Origin: DASQHW01 sp038238245
GTDB lineage: Bacteria > Actinomycetota > Acidimicrobiia > IMCC26256 > PALSA-610
DNA: 64,000 nt
Direction of reading: 5' to 3'
NCBI GenBank assembly: GCA_038238245.1
Contig: JBBRXX010000002.1
Span: 141,688-205,687 of the forward strand
Each line of letters starts with the position of its first letter. Position 1 is the first letter of the stretch. Below the pieces are notes generated by a model. That model was not told the DNA's origin. It ran no database searches and saw only the letters and a list, made by a program, of their open reading frames with translations. Positions 49,987 through 58,223 of this stretch are shown piece after piece. The position numbers were made by a program, and so were the translations under genes.

Positions 49987-51024
49987 GTGACGAGGCGCGT
50001 CAACCGCCAGATCGTGCTGCGCAAGCGGCCCGTCGGCATGGTGTCCGAGTCATGCTTCGAGACGGTTGAGCGCGAGGTCCCCGACCTCGGGGAGGGCGAC
50101 GCGCTGCTCGAAATTCGCTCCCTCGGCATCGACCCGACGATCCGCGGCTGGCTGAACGAGCGCGGCAACTACATGCCGGGTGTTGCACTCGGTGAGGCGG
50201 TCCGATCCAACGGCGTCGGCGTGGTCGTCGAGACGAACAATCCCGACGAATATCCGCTCGGCGCCGCGTTCATGCATCTCACGGGCTGGCAGCAGTACTG
50301 CGTCGTGCGGGCGAATCCGTACCCGCCGATCACGATGGTTCCTCCTGGTGTCGAGCCGATGGACGTGCTGGGCGTGATGGGGAACACCGGCATCACCGCG
50401 TATGTCGGGGTGCTCGAAGTCGCCGCCCCTCAGCCCGGCGAGACGTTCTGCGTGTCGGCTGCGGCGAGCAGCGTCGGATCGATCGCAGGCCAGATCGCGA
50501 AGATGCAAGGTGCACGGGTGATCGGCATCGCGGGCTCGGCGGCGAAGTGTGCGTGGGTCACGTCGGAGCTCGGCTTCGATGCGTGCGTCGACTACAAGCG
50601 TGAAGACGTTGCGGCGCGGCTCAAGGAGCTCGCGCCCGAAGGCGTCGACATCTTCTTCGACAACGTCGGCGGCGAGCTGCTCGACACCGTGTTACGGCGT
50701 ATCGCGATGCGTGCCCGCATCGTGCTGTGCGGCGACATCTCCACGTACAACGCCGACGGTCGCCCCGCCCCGTTGCACAACATCAGGTACGTCATGGGGA
50801 GACGAGCCCGGATGGAGGGCTTCAACACCCTCGACCACTGGGACCAATACGGTGCGGCCGCAGCCCAGCTTGCCCGCTGGGTCGCCGACGGCAAGATCCT
50901 CCACCGCGCCCACGTGCTGGACGGCCTCGAACGCGCGCCCGAAGCGCTGGTTCGTTTGTTCGCCGGCGATCACCTCGGCAAGCTGGTGGTAAGGGTGAGC
51001 GGCGAGGCCTCGCCAGCCGGCTGA
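49987..51024 (+). CDS. Zinc-independent NADP-dependent MDR oxidoreductase
   Basis: A 345-residue medium-chain reductase of the leukotriene B4 12-hydroxydehydrogenase/CurA group. The NADP fold has SAAASSVGSIAGQIAKMQGARVIGIAGSA, IFFDNVGGELLDTVL and the C-terminal HRAHVLDGLERAPEALVRLF. No zinc ligands are present. These reduce conjugated enones or alkenals. GTG 49987 predicted leaderless. Confidence 0.88.
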   Translation: MTRRVNRQIVLRKRPVGMVSESCFETVEREVPDLGEGDALLEIRSLGIDPTIRGWLNERGNYMPGVALGEAVRSNGVGVVVETNNPDEYPLGAAFMHLTGWQQYCVVRANPYPPITMVPPGVEPMDVLGVMGNTGITAYVGVLEVAAPQPGETFCVSAAASSVGSIAGQIAKMQGARVIGIAGSAAKCAWVTSELGFDACVDYKREDVAARLKELAPEGVDIFFDNVGGELLDTVLRRIAMRARIVLCGDISTYNADGRPAPLHNIRYVMGRRARMEGFNTLDHWDQYGAAAAQLARWVADGKILHRAHVLDGLERAPEALVRLFAGDHLGKLVVRVSGEASPAG

Positions 51025-51042
51025 AGCGTCGATCCCCTGCGG

Positions 51043-52557
51043 CTACGCGTCGGACGACCGTCGCACGGGCGCGTCTTCGAGCTCGGCGATCGGGATGTCG
51101 GGGATCGGCGGTCGTCCCGCCGCCGGCGCGTCACCGGCATCGCGGCCGTCATCCTCGGCTTTCTGCGCAGGGTCAGGACGTTCGGTCTTCGGAAGGTGCA
51201 CGCGGAACGTCGCACCTTGCCCCGGTACGGTGTCGACCGACGCCGAGCCACCGTGGGCGTCGGCGATCGCGGCGACGATTGCAAGCCCGAGCCCGGTGCC
51301 GCCGCTCGCCCGTGTGCGCGACGCGTCGCCGCGCCAGAACCGCTCGAAGACACGATCCGCGTCATCGGTCGGCATGCCAGGTCCTTCGTCGCGCACCTCG
51401 ATGATGGCCTCGTCGTCCTCGGTCATGACGCGCACGTGCACGGGAGCGTCGGCGGGCGTGTGCCGCACCGCGTTCTGGAGGAGGTTCGCCATGACTTGCC
51501 GCAAGCGCACCTCGTCGCCCGGTACGACGATCGCGCCGTTCGGGGAGTACTCGATCCGTCGGCCCGGCGCGACGGCACGGGCATCGTCGACGGCGTCGCC
51601 GACGATACGGGTGAGATCGACGCGCCCCCGCTCGAGTGGCCGGCCCTGATCGAGTCGCGCGAGGAGCAACAGGTCGTCGACCAACACGCCCATGCGGTCG
51701 GCCTCCTCCTCGATCCGCCGCATCGCCTTGGCCAGGTCTTCGGGACGCTCGGCCGCACCGCGACGGAACAGCTCGGCGTACCCGCGAATGGACGTCAGTG
51801 GCGTTCGCAGCTCGTGAGACGCATCACCCACGAAGCGCCGCAGCCGCGCCTCGGACGCGGCGCGCTCGTCGAACGCGTGCTCGATCTGCTGCAGCATCTG
51901 GTTGAGCGCGAGTCCCAGCCGCCCGACCTCGGTGTGTTCGTCGGCGGTCTCGACGCGCTGTGACAGGTCACCCGCGGCGATCGCGCCGGCAGTCACTTGC
52001 ATCTGTTGGAGCGGACGGAGGCCGAGCTTGACGACGTACCACGCGAGTCCGCCGAGCGCGAGCAACACGCCTGCTGCGACGACCAGCTCGATGAGCAGCA
52101 GGCGATGCAGGGTGTCATCGACATCCCGCAACGGAATTGCGATGACCAGCGTCCCCGGCGAAGTTCCGAACTGTCCGTGGACGATCCGCACCGGTTCGAC
52201 GAGCACGCGAAAACGTGGCCCGGAGACCGTGAATGGATGCTCGCTGGCGCTCGCGACCTGGTCGGTGGGGATCGAGGGGGGCGTACCCATCGTGGGGATC
52301 TCGCGGACCACCTCGCCAGAGCTGTTGATCAGCTTGGCGTAGGTGCCTACCGGCACACCACGAGAGTTGTCGGCTTCGGTGGCTGGCCCGAGCTCGCCGA
52401 AGAACAGCGAACGATTCTTCGCCGCCGAGCGGAGCTCGGTATCAACTCGGTGCGTGAGGAACGACCGTTCCTGTCTATAGGTGACGGTGCCCGCGACCGA
52501 GAGCCCGACTGCGGCGAGGAGCACCAGACCGATGAGGAGACGCGTCCGCAGCGTCAA
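51043..52557 (-). CDS. Two-component sensor histidine kinase
   Basis: A 504-residue membrane kinase: helix 1 (LLIGLVLLAAVGLSVAGTV), ~140-residue extracytoplasmic domain, helix 2 (LLLIELVVAAGVLLALGGLAWYVV), HAMP (GLRPLQQMQVTAGAIAAGDLSQRV), the phospho-acceptor His in DASHELRTPLTS, and N/G1/G2 boxes (NLLQNAVRH, RDEGPGMP, GGTGLGLAIVAAI). A Pro/Asp-rich tail follows. TTG 52557 is used because the frame's first helix begins right behind it, 4 nt after the regulator's stop. Signal unknown. Confidence 0.9.
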   Translation of the reverse strand: MTLRTRLLIGLVLLAAVGLSVAGTVTYRQERSFLTHRVDTELRSAAKNRSLFFGELGPATEADNSRGVPVGTYAKLINSSGEVVREIPTMGTPPSIPTDQVASASEHPFTVSGPRFRVLVEPVRIVHGQFGTSPGTLVIAIPLRDVDDTLHRLLLIELVVAAGVLLALGGLAWYVVKLGLRPLQQMQVTAGAIAAGDLSQRVETADEHTEVGRLGLALNQMLQQIEHAFDERAASEARLRRFVGDASHELRTPLTSIRGYAELFRRGAAERPEDLAKAMRRIEEEADRMGVLVDDLLLLARLDQGRPLERGRVDLTRIVGDAVDDARAVAPGRRIEYSPNGAIVVPGDEVRLRQVMANLLQNAVRHTPADAPVHVRVMTEDDEAIIEVRDEGPGMPTDDADRVFERFWRGDASRTRASGGTGLGLAIVAAIADAHGGSASVDTVPGQGATFRVHLPKTERPDPAQKAEDDGRDAGDAPAAGRPPIPDIPIAELEDAPVRRSSDA

Positions 52558-52561
52558 GAGG

Positions 52562-53266
<705 letters not shown>

Positions 53267-53416
53267 TCTGCCAGGATCGACTGTGGGCAAGCTGTGCGCC
53301 CCCTGAGGGTTGCGCTCACCGCTCACGGCCGTCCAGGCTGATCCCCAGGTCAATCCCAGACGGCGGACTCATAATCCGGGAACGTTTTTTGCCGTCGCCG
53401 ACCGATAGGAGCAGCC

Positions 53417-54172
53417 GTGCTCGGACGCCGTCTCACGATCCCCCTCATCATCACCGCATCGGTGGTGGTGGGTGGTACTGCCGGCGCCCTCCTCGGCGTG
53501 CCCGCGTTGTCGGGCGCATCGACGAACTCCACGACCAAGGTGACGAACGCGTCCGGCCCGGCGCCCGGCATGCGGCCCGCGGGAGCGTCGGCATTGTTCG
53601 ACGCCGCGGCGAAGGCCCTGAACCTGACGACCGACGAGCTGCGCAACAGGCTGAGCGACGGCAAGACGACGATCGCGGGCATCGCCAAAGAGAAGAACAT
53701 CGACATCAACACGGTCATCGACGCGATCGCGGCTGCCGACCGTCAGCGCATCGAGGACTTCGTCAACAATCCGTTGCCCCAGGGTGGTCACGGTCCCGGC
53801 CCGGGCTTCCGCCACGGACCCGGCAAGGCGTTCGGCGCGGACGAGAAGCTCGACGCTGCCGCCAAAGCGCTCGGCGTCACGACCGATGACCTGCGGTCGG
53901 CACTGCGCGACGGGAAGTCGATCGCCGACGTCGCCAAGGACAAAAACGTCGACGTGAACAAGGTCATCGACTCGATGGTCGCGACCGCCCAGGCCCGAAT
54001 CGACAAGGCGAAGACCGACGGCAAGATCACCCAGGCGCAGGCCGACCGCTTGACGGCCGAGCTGAAGGACCGCATCACCAAGCTCGTCAACGGGGACTTC
54101 GCCGGCCCGGGCAGGGGACCGGGCGGACCGGGTGGACCGGGACGCGGCTTTTGGGGACATCGAGGCCCGTAG
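53417..54172 (+). CDS. Secreted protein with two tandem helical repeats
   Basis: A 251-residue exported protein. The signal peptide is LTIPLIITASVVVGGTAGALLG. Two copies of one ~60-residue unit follow: LFDAAAKALNLTTDELRNRL/DGKTTIAGIAKEKNIDINTVID and LDAAAKALGVTTDDLRSAL/DGKSIADVAKDKNVDVNKVID, and a third related helical stretch (DGKITQAQADRLTAELKDRITKLV). Gly/Pro-rich tracts, HGPGPGFRHGPG and GPGRGPGGPGGPG, occur between and after. AGGAG lies at 53406-53410 before GTG 53417. Likely controlled by the divergent two-component system. No named function. Confidence 0.75.
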   Translation: MLGRRLTIPLIITASVVVGGTAGALLGVPALSGASTNSTTKVTNASGPAPGMRPAGASALFDAAAKALNLTTDELRNRLSDGKTTIAGIAKEKNIDINTVIDAIAAADRQRIEDFVNNPLPQGGHGPGPGFRHGPGKAFGADEKLDAAAKALGVTTDDLRSALRDGKSIADVAKDKNVDVNKVIDSMVATAQARIDKAKTDGKITQAQADRLTAELKDRITKLVNGDFAGPGRGPGGPGGPGRGFWGHRGP

Positions 54173-54195
54173 TCGCAGTCCTTGGATGATTGGGC

Positions 54196-54211
54196 GCCCG
54201 CCGCCGCGGGC
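54196..54211 (+). terminator. Hairpin after the repeat protein
   Basis: GCCCGC-CGCC-GCGGGC followed by AAAACC; 6-bp stem without a U-run, between the repeat-protein and protease genes. Confidence 0.35.
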
Positions 54212-54256
54212 AAAACCTCCTGATCCGGCCGGGCGCGGGCTTTCACGGAGGCATCC

Positions 54257-55081
54257 TTGAGGCACATCCGTCGTCTGGTCCTGCTCGTTGCCGTCGCCGC
54301 GGCCTGCACGCTGGTTGGCGTACCGCTGACCTCCGGGAGCGCGCCGCAGTGGGCGCCGGCCGCCACCGCAGCCGTGCATCCCGGCGTACAGACGTTCACC
54401 GCCGGCGCGCAGTGCACGGCGAACTTCGTCTTCACCAACGGCACGACGGTGTACATCGGCCAGGCTGCGCACTGCGCGGGCACGGGTACCGCCACCGAGA
54501 CCGACGGTTGCTCATCGGCGTCCTTGCCGCTCGGCACTCCGGTCGACGTCACGGGCGCAACCCACCCGGGGACGCTCGTCTACAGCTCGTGGCGCAGCAT
54601 GCAGCAGCAGGGCGTGACCGATCCCAACACGTGCGCATACAACGACTTCGCACTGGTGCGACTCGACCCTGCGGATGTCTCGCGCGTGAATCCCTCGGTG
54701 CCGTTCTTCGGTGGACCGACCGCGGTGGGCGCTCCGACGAACCTCGGCGCCAAGGTCTACTCGTACGGCAACTCGGAGTTGCGCGCCGGTGTGGCGCAAC
54801 TATCTCCCAAGTACGGCGTGAGCCTCGGGAACACGGCCGGTTGGTCCACGAACGCCTACACGGTGACCCCGGGGATCTCCGGCGATTCCGGGAGTGGGTT
54901 CCTCGACGCGCAAGGCCGTGCCATCGGCGTGCTCTCGACGGTCGAGTTCGCTCCGCTACCCGGTTCGAACAACTTCGGTGACCTGGGACACGAGCTGACG
55001 TACCTGCACGGACAGACCGGGTTCGCGAACGTCCAGCTCGCGGTCGGCACCCAGCCCTTCAAGGTGCCGGTCACCGGCTGA
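54257..55081 (+). CDS. Trypsin-like (S1) secreted serine protease
   Basis: A 274-residue exported protease. Signal peptide RRLVLLVAVAAACTLVGVPLTSGSA, then a mature domain with the complete triad: His72 in GQAAHC, Asp130 in YNDFALVRL and Ser211 in GISGDSGSGF. Two probable disulfides involve the Cys near His72 and CSSAS/CAYND. TTG 54257 has ACGGAGG upstream. Close to the two-component/repeat-protein group but with its own gap. Confidence 0.88.
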   Translation: MRHIRRLVLLVAVAAACTLVGVPLTSGSAPQWAPAATAAVHPGVQTFTAGAQCTANFVFTNGTTVYIGQAAHCAGTGTATETDGCSSASLPLGTPVDVTGATHPGTLVYSSWRSMQQQGVTDPNTCAYNDFALVRLDPADVSRVNPSVPFFGGPTAVGAPTNLGAKVYSYGNSELRAGVAQLSPKYGVSLGNTAGWSTNAYTVTPGISGDSGSGFLDAQGRAIGVLSTVEFAPLPGSNNFGDLGHELTYLHGQTGFANVQLAVGTQPFKVPVTG

Positions 55082-55090
55082 CGGCCGGGG

Positions 55091-55189
55091 TCAGCAGAAG
55101 CCCAGCATCGCCCGCGCCGCGTCGACGGCGCGGGCGTCGCCCTCGATCTCGAGCAGTCCCTGCGCGCCCGCGTCTTCGCATGAGAGCAC
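55091..55189 (-). pseudogene. Possible gene remnant (C-terminal fragment)
   Basis: A 32-codon frame from GTG 55189 to TGA 55091 reading VLSCEDAGAQGLLEIEGDAR then AVDAARAMLGFC. The composition is protein-like and ends like a domain C-terminus, but an in-frame stop lies 15 nt upstream. It is in an otherwise empty 181-bp gap. Could equally be chance. Confidence 0.25.
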
Positions 55190-55262
55190 GCGCTGGCGCA
55201 GCCACTAGCTTGCCGCGACTGCGATGACTGACGACGACTGACGATCAACGAGGAGCGGCGCG

Positions 55263-56039
55263 ATGCCCGAACGCAAGGAATACGCACCCGGAACTCCCAA
55301 CTGGGTCGACCTGCAGACCAGCGACCAGGACGCGGCCAAGCGCTTCTACGGCGACCTCTTCGGCTGGAACTTCAACGACATGCCGATGGACGAAGCCGGC
55401 GGCGCCGTCTACTCGATGGCGCAACTGAACGGGCACGACGTCGCGGCGATCGCGCCCCTCGGCGACCAAGCGGCCGCGGGAGTGCCGCCGCACTGGAACT
55501 CCTACGTCACCGTCAGCGATGCAGACCAGACCGCATCGCTCGTGGAGAAGGCCGGCGGCACGTTGTTCGTGCCGGCGTTCGACGTGCTCGACGCAGGCCG
55601 CATGGCGGTCTTCGCGGACCCGACCGGGGCGACGATCGCGGTATGGCAGGCGAAGAATCACATCGGCGCGACGCTGGTGAACGAACCGGGCACGTTCTCG
55701 TGGAACGAGTTGCTCACCGCGGATGTGCCCAAGGCTGCCGCGTTCTACAGCAAGGTGTTCGGCTGGGAAGCGAGCCCGGTCGCGGACATGTCGTATACCG
55801 AGTTCAAGCTGAACGGTCAGAGCATCGGCGGCGCCCAGAACCCGCCAATGCCCGGCATCCCGCCGATCTGGACGATCTACTTCTCGACCGCCGACACCGA
55901 CGCCACGGTCGCGAAAGCGAAGAAGCTCGGCGGCTCGGCGTTCGTGGAGCCGACCGACATCCCGCCCGGCCGCTTCGCGGTGCTCGCCGACCCCCAGGGC
56001 GCGATGTTCAACGTCATCAAGTTCGCCCCGATGGAATAG
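55263..56039 (+). CDS. Two-domain VOC (glyoxalase-like) protein
   Basis: A 258-residue protein made of two VOC repeats. Domain 1 opens PNWVDLQTSDQDAAKRFYGD and ends VFADPTGATIAVWQ; domain 2 opens FSWNELLTADVPKAAAFYSK and ends VLADPQGAMFNVIKF. Such tandem proteins are common in actinobacteria, and metal ligands are not all conserved, so catalysis is uncertain. GAGGAGCGG precedes ATG 55263. Confidence 0.88.
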   Translation: MPERKEYAPGTPNWVDLQTSDQDAAKRFYGDLFGWNFNDMPMDEAGGAVYSMAQLNGHDVAAIAPLGDQAAAGVPPHWNSYVTVSDADQTASLVEKAGGTLFVPAFDVLDAGRMAVFADPTGATIAVWQAKNHIGATLVNEPGTFSWNELLTADVPKAAAFYSKVFGWEASPVADMSYTEFKLNGQSIGGAQNPPMPGIPPIWTIYFSTADTDATVAKAKKLGGSAFVEPTDIPPGRFAVLADPQGAMFNVIKFAPME

Positions 56040-56042
56040 TAT
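56037..56042 (+). promoter_or_regulatory. -10 element formed with the VOC stop codon
   Basis: TAGTAT begins with the TAG stop of the VOC gene and lies 7 nt before ATG 56050 of a short frame, predicting a leaderless leader transcript for the PheRS-like gene. Confidence 0.5.
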
Positions 56043-56049
56043 TGACCGC

Positions 56050-56124
56050 ATGACGTACGAGTGCGCGCAGCGATTTTGTTGCCCCCGGGCCCCGAGAGGG
56101 CGCCGCGGGGCACGCGCGCACTGA
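56050..56124 (+). CDS. Possible leader peptide of the PheRS-like gene
   Basis: A 24-codon frame, MTYECAQRFCCPRAPRG then RRGARAH, ending at TGA 56122-56124. It has one Tyr, one Phe and a Cys-Cys pair, not the run of Phe codons expected of a classical pheS leader. Position behind TAGTAT is its main support. Confidence 0.35.
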   Translation: MTYECAQRFCCPRAPRGRRGARAH

Positions 56125-56171
56125 CGCTCGGCTCCTTCTCGGCGTCGCCGGCCCGGGGGCATTCCTTGCCC
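56081..56171 (+). promoter_or_regulatory. Alternative hairpins in the PheRS-like leader
   Basis: GCCCCCGGGC (56081-56090) can pair perfectly with GCCCGGGGGC (56151-56160). Competing local stems are GCCCCG/CGGGGC (56089-56094 with 56106-56111) and GGGCA/TGCCC (56157-56161 with 56167-56171, loop TTCCT). A regulatory switch is possible; AAGGAG lies at 56190-56195. Confidence 0.4.
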
Positions 56172-56203
56172 GCAACGAGCTGCGACGCAGAAGGAGTCAC
56201 GTC

Positions 56204-57307
56204 ATGTCCGTCCGAATACTCAGTCCCGAAGAGGTCGCGCGCGCGTTGGCCGTGCGCGACCTCAGCGACCCCCGCGAAGGCGCGCATGCCATACAGCGCC
56301 TCGTCGACGACATCCTCACCGCGCTCCGGCGCGCATGGGCATGCGACGTGCTCGTGCATCGAGGCGCGCGGGTCGTCGATATTGCCGAGAACTATGACGC
56401 GCTCGGCTATGAGCGGGACGCGATCACGCGCGACGCCCGCTACACCCGGTATCTGACCCGCACGCAGATGCTGCGGAGCCACACGTCGGCGATGGTTCCG
56501 GCGGCGTTGCGGTCGATCGGCAACGGCGCTTCCGACGTGCTCATCGCGTGTCCGGGTGTGGTGTACCGCCGTGATGCCATCGACCGATTGCACACCGGCA
56601 CGCCCCATCAACTCGACCTGTGGCGCGTCACGCGGGATCGACCGCTCGCCGGTGGTGATCTCAAGGAGATGATCGAGCTCGTGGTGCGCGCGGCGTTGCC
56701 GGGCGCGGAGTGGCGCATCGTGCCGCGAGTGCATCCGTATACCGATGACGGCTTGCAGATCGACGTGGAGAACGGCGACGAGTGGGTCGAGATCGGCGAG
56801 TGCGGGCTCGCGGGCGCGCACGTGCTGCGCGGCGCAGGTCTCGATGTACAGTGGACGGGCCTTGCGATGGGCCTCGGGCTCGATCGTCTGCTCATGCTGC
56901 GCAAGGGCGTCGCCGACATCCGGCTCCTACGTGCCACCGACGGACGGGTCGCCGCGCAGATGCGCGACCTCTCGCTCTACCGGCCGGTGTCGAACCGGCC
57001 CGCGGTCGTGCGCGATCTCTCGATCGCGGTGGCCGCCGATGACGACGTCGAGCTCCTCGGGGACCGCGTACGCGAAGCCCTGCAAACCGATGTCGACTGT
57101 GTCGAGGCCGTCGAAGTGCTGTCGCAGACCCCGGGCCCGGCACTGCCGCCGATCGCGCGTGAGCGACTCGGGTTGCGACCCGGGCAGAAGAACGTGCTCC
57201 TGCGTGTCGTGCTCCGGCACGTCGACCGCACATTGACGCGCCAAGAAGCCAATTCTCTCCGTGATCGCGTGTTCGGAGCGGTGCATGCTGGTGAGCATGG
57301 CCAGTAA
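56204..57307 (+). CDS. Single-chain phenylalanyl-tRNA synthetase-like protein (PheS-type domain plus FDX-ACB)
   Basis: A 367-residue protein with two recognisable parts. Residues ~80-245 have class II PheRS-alpha features: RSHTSAM (91-97, cf. RTHTS), a motif-2-like GVVYRRDAIDRLHTG (118-132) with HQLDLW, and motif 3 GLGLDRLLMLRKGVADIR (223-240). Residues ~265-360 are the ferredoxin-fold anticodon-binding domain normally at the end of PheT (NRPAVVRDLSIAV). This one-chain layout is that of mitochondrial PheRS, not of the bacterial PheS2T2 tetramer. N-terminal coiled-coil tRNA-binding region of bacterial PheS is missing. Actual aminoacylation is unproven; an amino-acid ligase role is possible. 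Confidence 0.8.
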   Translation: MSVRILSPEEVARALAVRDLSDPREGAHAIQRLVDDILTALRRAWACDVLVHRGARVVDIAENYDALGYERDAITRDARYTRYLTRTQMLRSHTSAMVPAALRSIGNGASDVLIACPGVVYRRDAIDRLHTGTPHQLDLWRVTRDRPLAGGDLKEMIELVVRAALPGAEWRIVPRVHPYTDDGLQIDVENGDEWVEIGECGLAGAHVLRGAGLDVQWTGLAMGLGLDRLLMLRKGVADIRLLRATDGRVAAQMRDLSLYRPVSNRPAVVRDLSIAVAADDDVELLGDRVREALQTDVDCVEAVEVLSQTPGPALPPIARERLGLRPGQKNVLLRVVLRHVDRTLTRQEANSLRDRVFGAVHAGEHGQ

Positions 57308-58208
57308 GCGATTTACCGAGCTCGTCGGGTGCGACGTGCCGATCCAGCTCGCGGGGATGGGCGGGGTCGGCACGATCGAGCTCGCCGCCGCCGTCGCGCA
57401 TGCCGGCGGATTGGGCATGGTGCCCATCAGTCTCGTGCGCGACGACCAGTCAACGCTCCGCGCCGCTCGCCGGATCCATCCTGCGATAGGCGTGAACGTG
57501 CTGGTGGTATTCCTCGAGCGCGATGTCGTCGAGCGCGTCGCGCTCGACGCGCGGGTGTTGGAGTTCTTCTACGACGATCCCGATCCGACCCTGGTCGCGA
57601 TTGCACACGAGGCCGGTGCCCTCGCATGCTGGCAGGTGGGATCGTCCGATGAGGCGCGCCGCGCGGTTGACGCGGGGTGCGATCTGATCGTCGCGCAAGG
57701 CGTCGAAGCCGGCGGCCACGTGCGTGGCGTCACACCCTTGGTCGAGCTGCTGCCGGAGGTGCGCGATGCGGTGGACGTACCGGTCGTCGCGGCCGGCGGG
57801 ATCTCGACGCGTGCCGCGGTGCAGCGCGCGCTTGAGGCCGGGGCGGACGCGGTGCGCGTCGGCACGCGCTTCGTCGTTGCCAACGAGTCGGGGGCGCACC
57901 CCGAGTACGCCGCCGCGTTGTGCGCCGCCGAAGGAGACGCCACGATACTGACCACTGCATTCGGTGTCTTCTGGCCGGACGCGCCGCACCGGGTCCTGCG
58001 GTCGGCAATCGATGCCGCCGGAGACCTCGCGCCCGATGCGCCGGTCGCGAAGCTCGGCGACCTGGACATTCCGCGGTGGGCCAGCCTGCCGCCGTCCGAA
58101 GGGGTCGATGGTCGTATCGACGCGATGGCGCTCTATGCCGGCACCGGGGTACGCGAGGTGACCCGCCGCGAGAGTGCCGCCGCCATCGTGCATGACCTCA
58201 TGGGGTGA
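57285..58208 (+). CDS. Nitronate monooxygenase-family FMN enzyme
   Basis: A 307-residue TIM-barrel flavoprotein of the NMO/2-nitropropane dioxygenase group: PIQLAGMGGVGTIELAAAVA (opening), GVEAGGHVRG with the conserved His, PVVAAGGIST and VGTRFVVANES (FMN phosphate site). Substrates range from nitronates to enoyl-type compounds. ATG 57285 has GGAG 6 nt upstream and ATG 57297 is alternative; either way the start lies inside the PheRS-like gene (23 or 11 nt overlap), so the two are coupled. Confidence 0.88.
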   Translation: MLVSMASKRFTELVGCDVPIQLAGMGGVGTIELAAAVAHAGGLGMVPISLVRDDQSTLRAARRIHPAIGVNVLVVFLERDVVERVALDARVLEFFYDDPDPTLVAIAHEAGALACWQVGSSDEARRAVDAGCDLIVAQGVEAGGHVRGVTPLVELLPEVRDAVDVPVVAAGGISTRAAVQRALEAGADAVRVGTRFVVANESGAHPEYAAALCAAEGDATILTTAFGVFWPDAPHRVLRSAIDAAGDLAPDAPVAKLGDLDIPRWASLPPSEGVDGRIDAMALYAGTGVREVTRRESAAAIVHDLMG

Positions 58209-58223
58209 CGCGCGCTCAACGTG

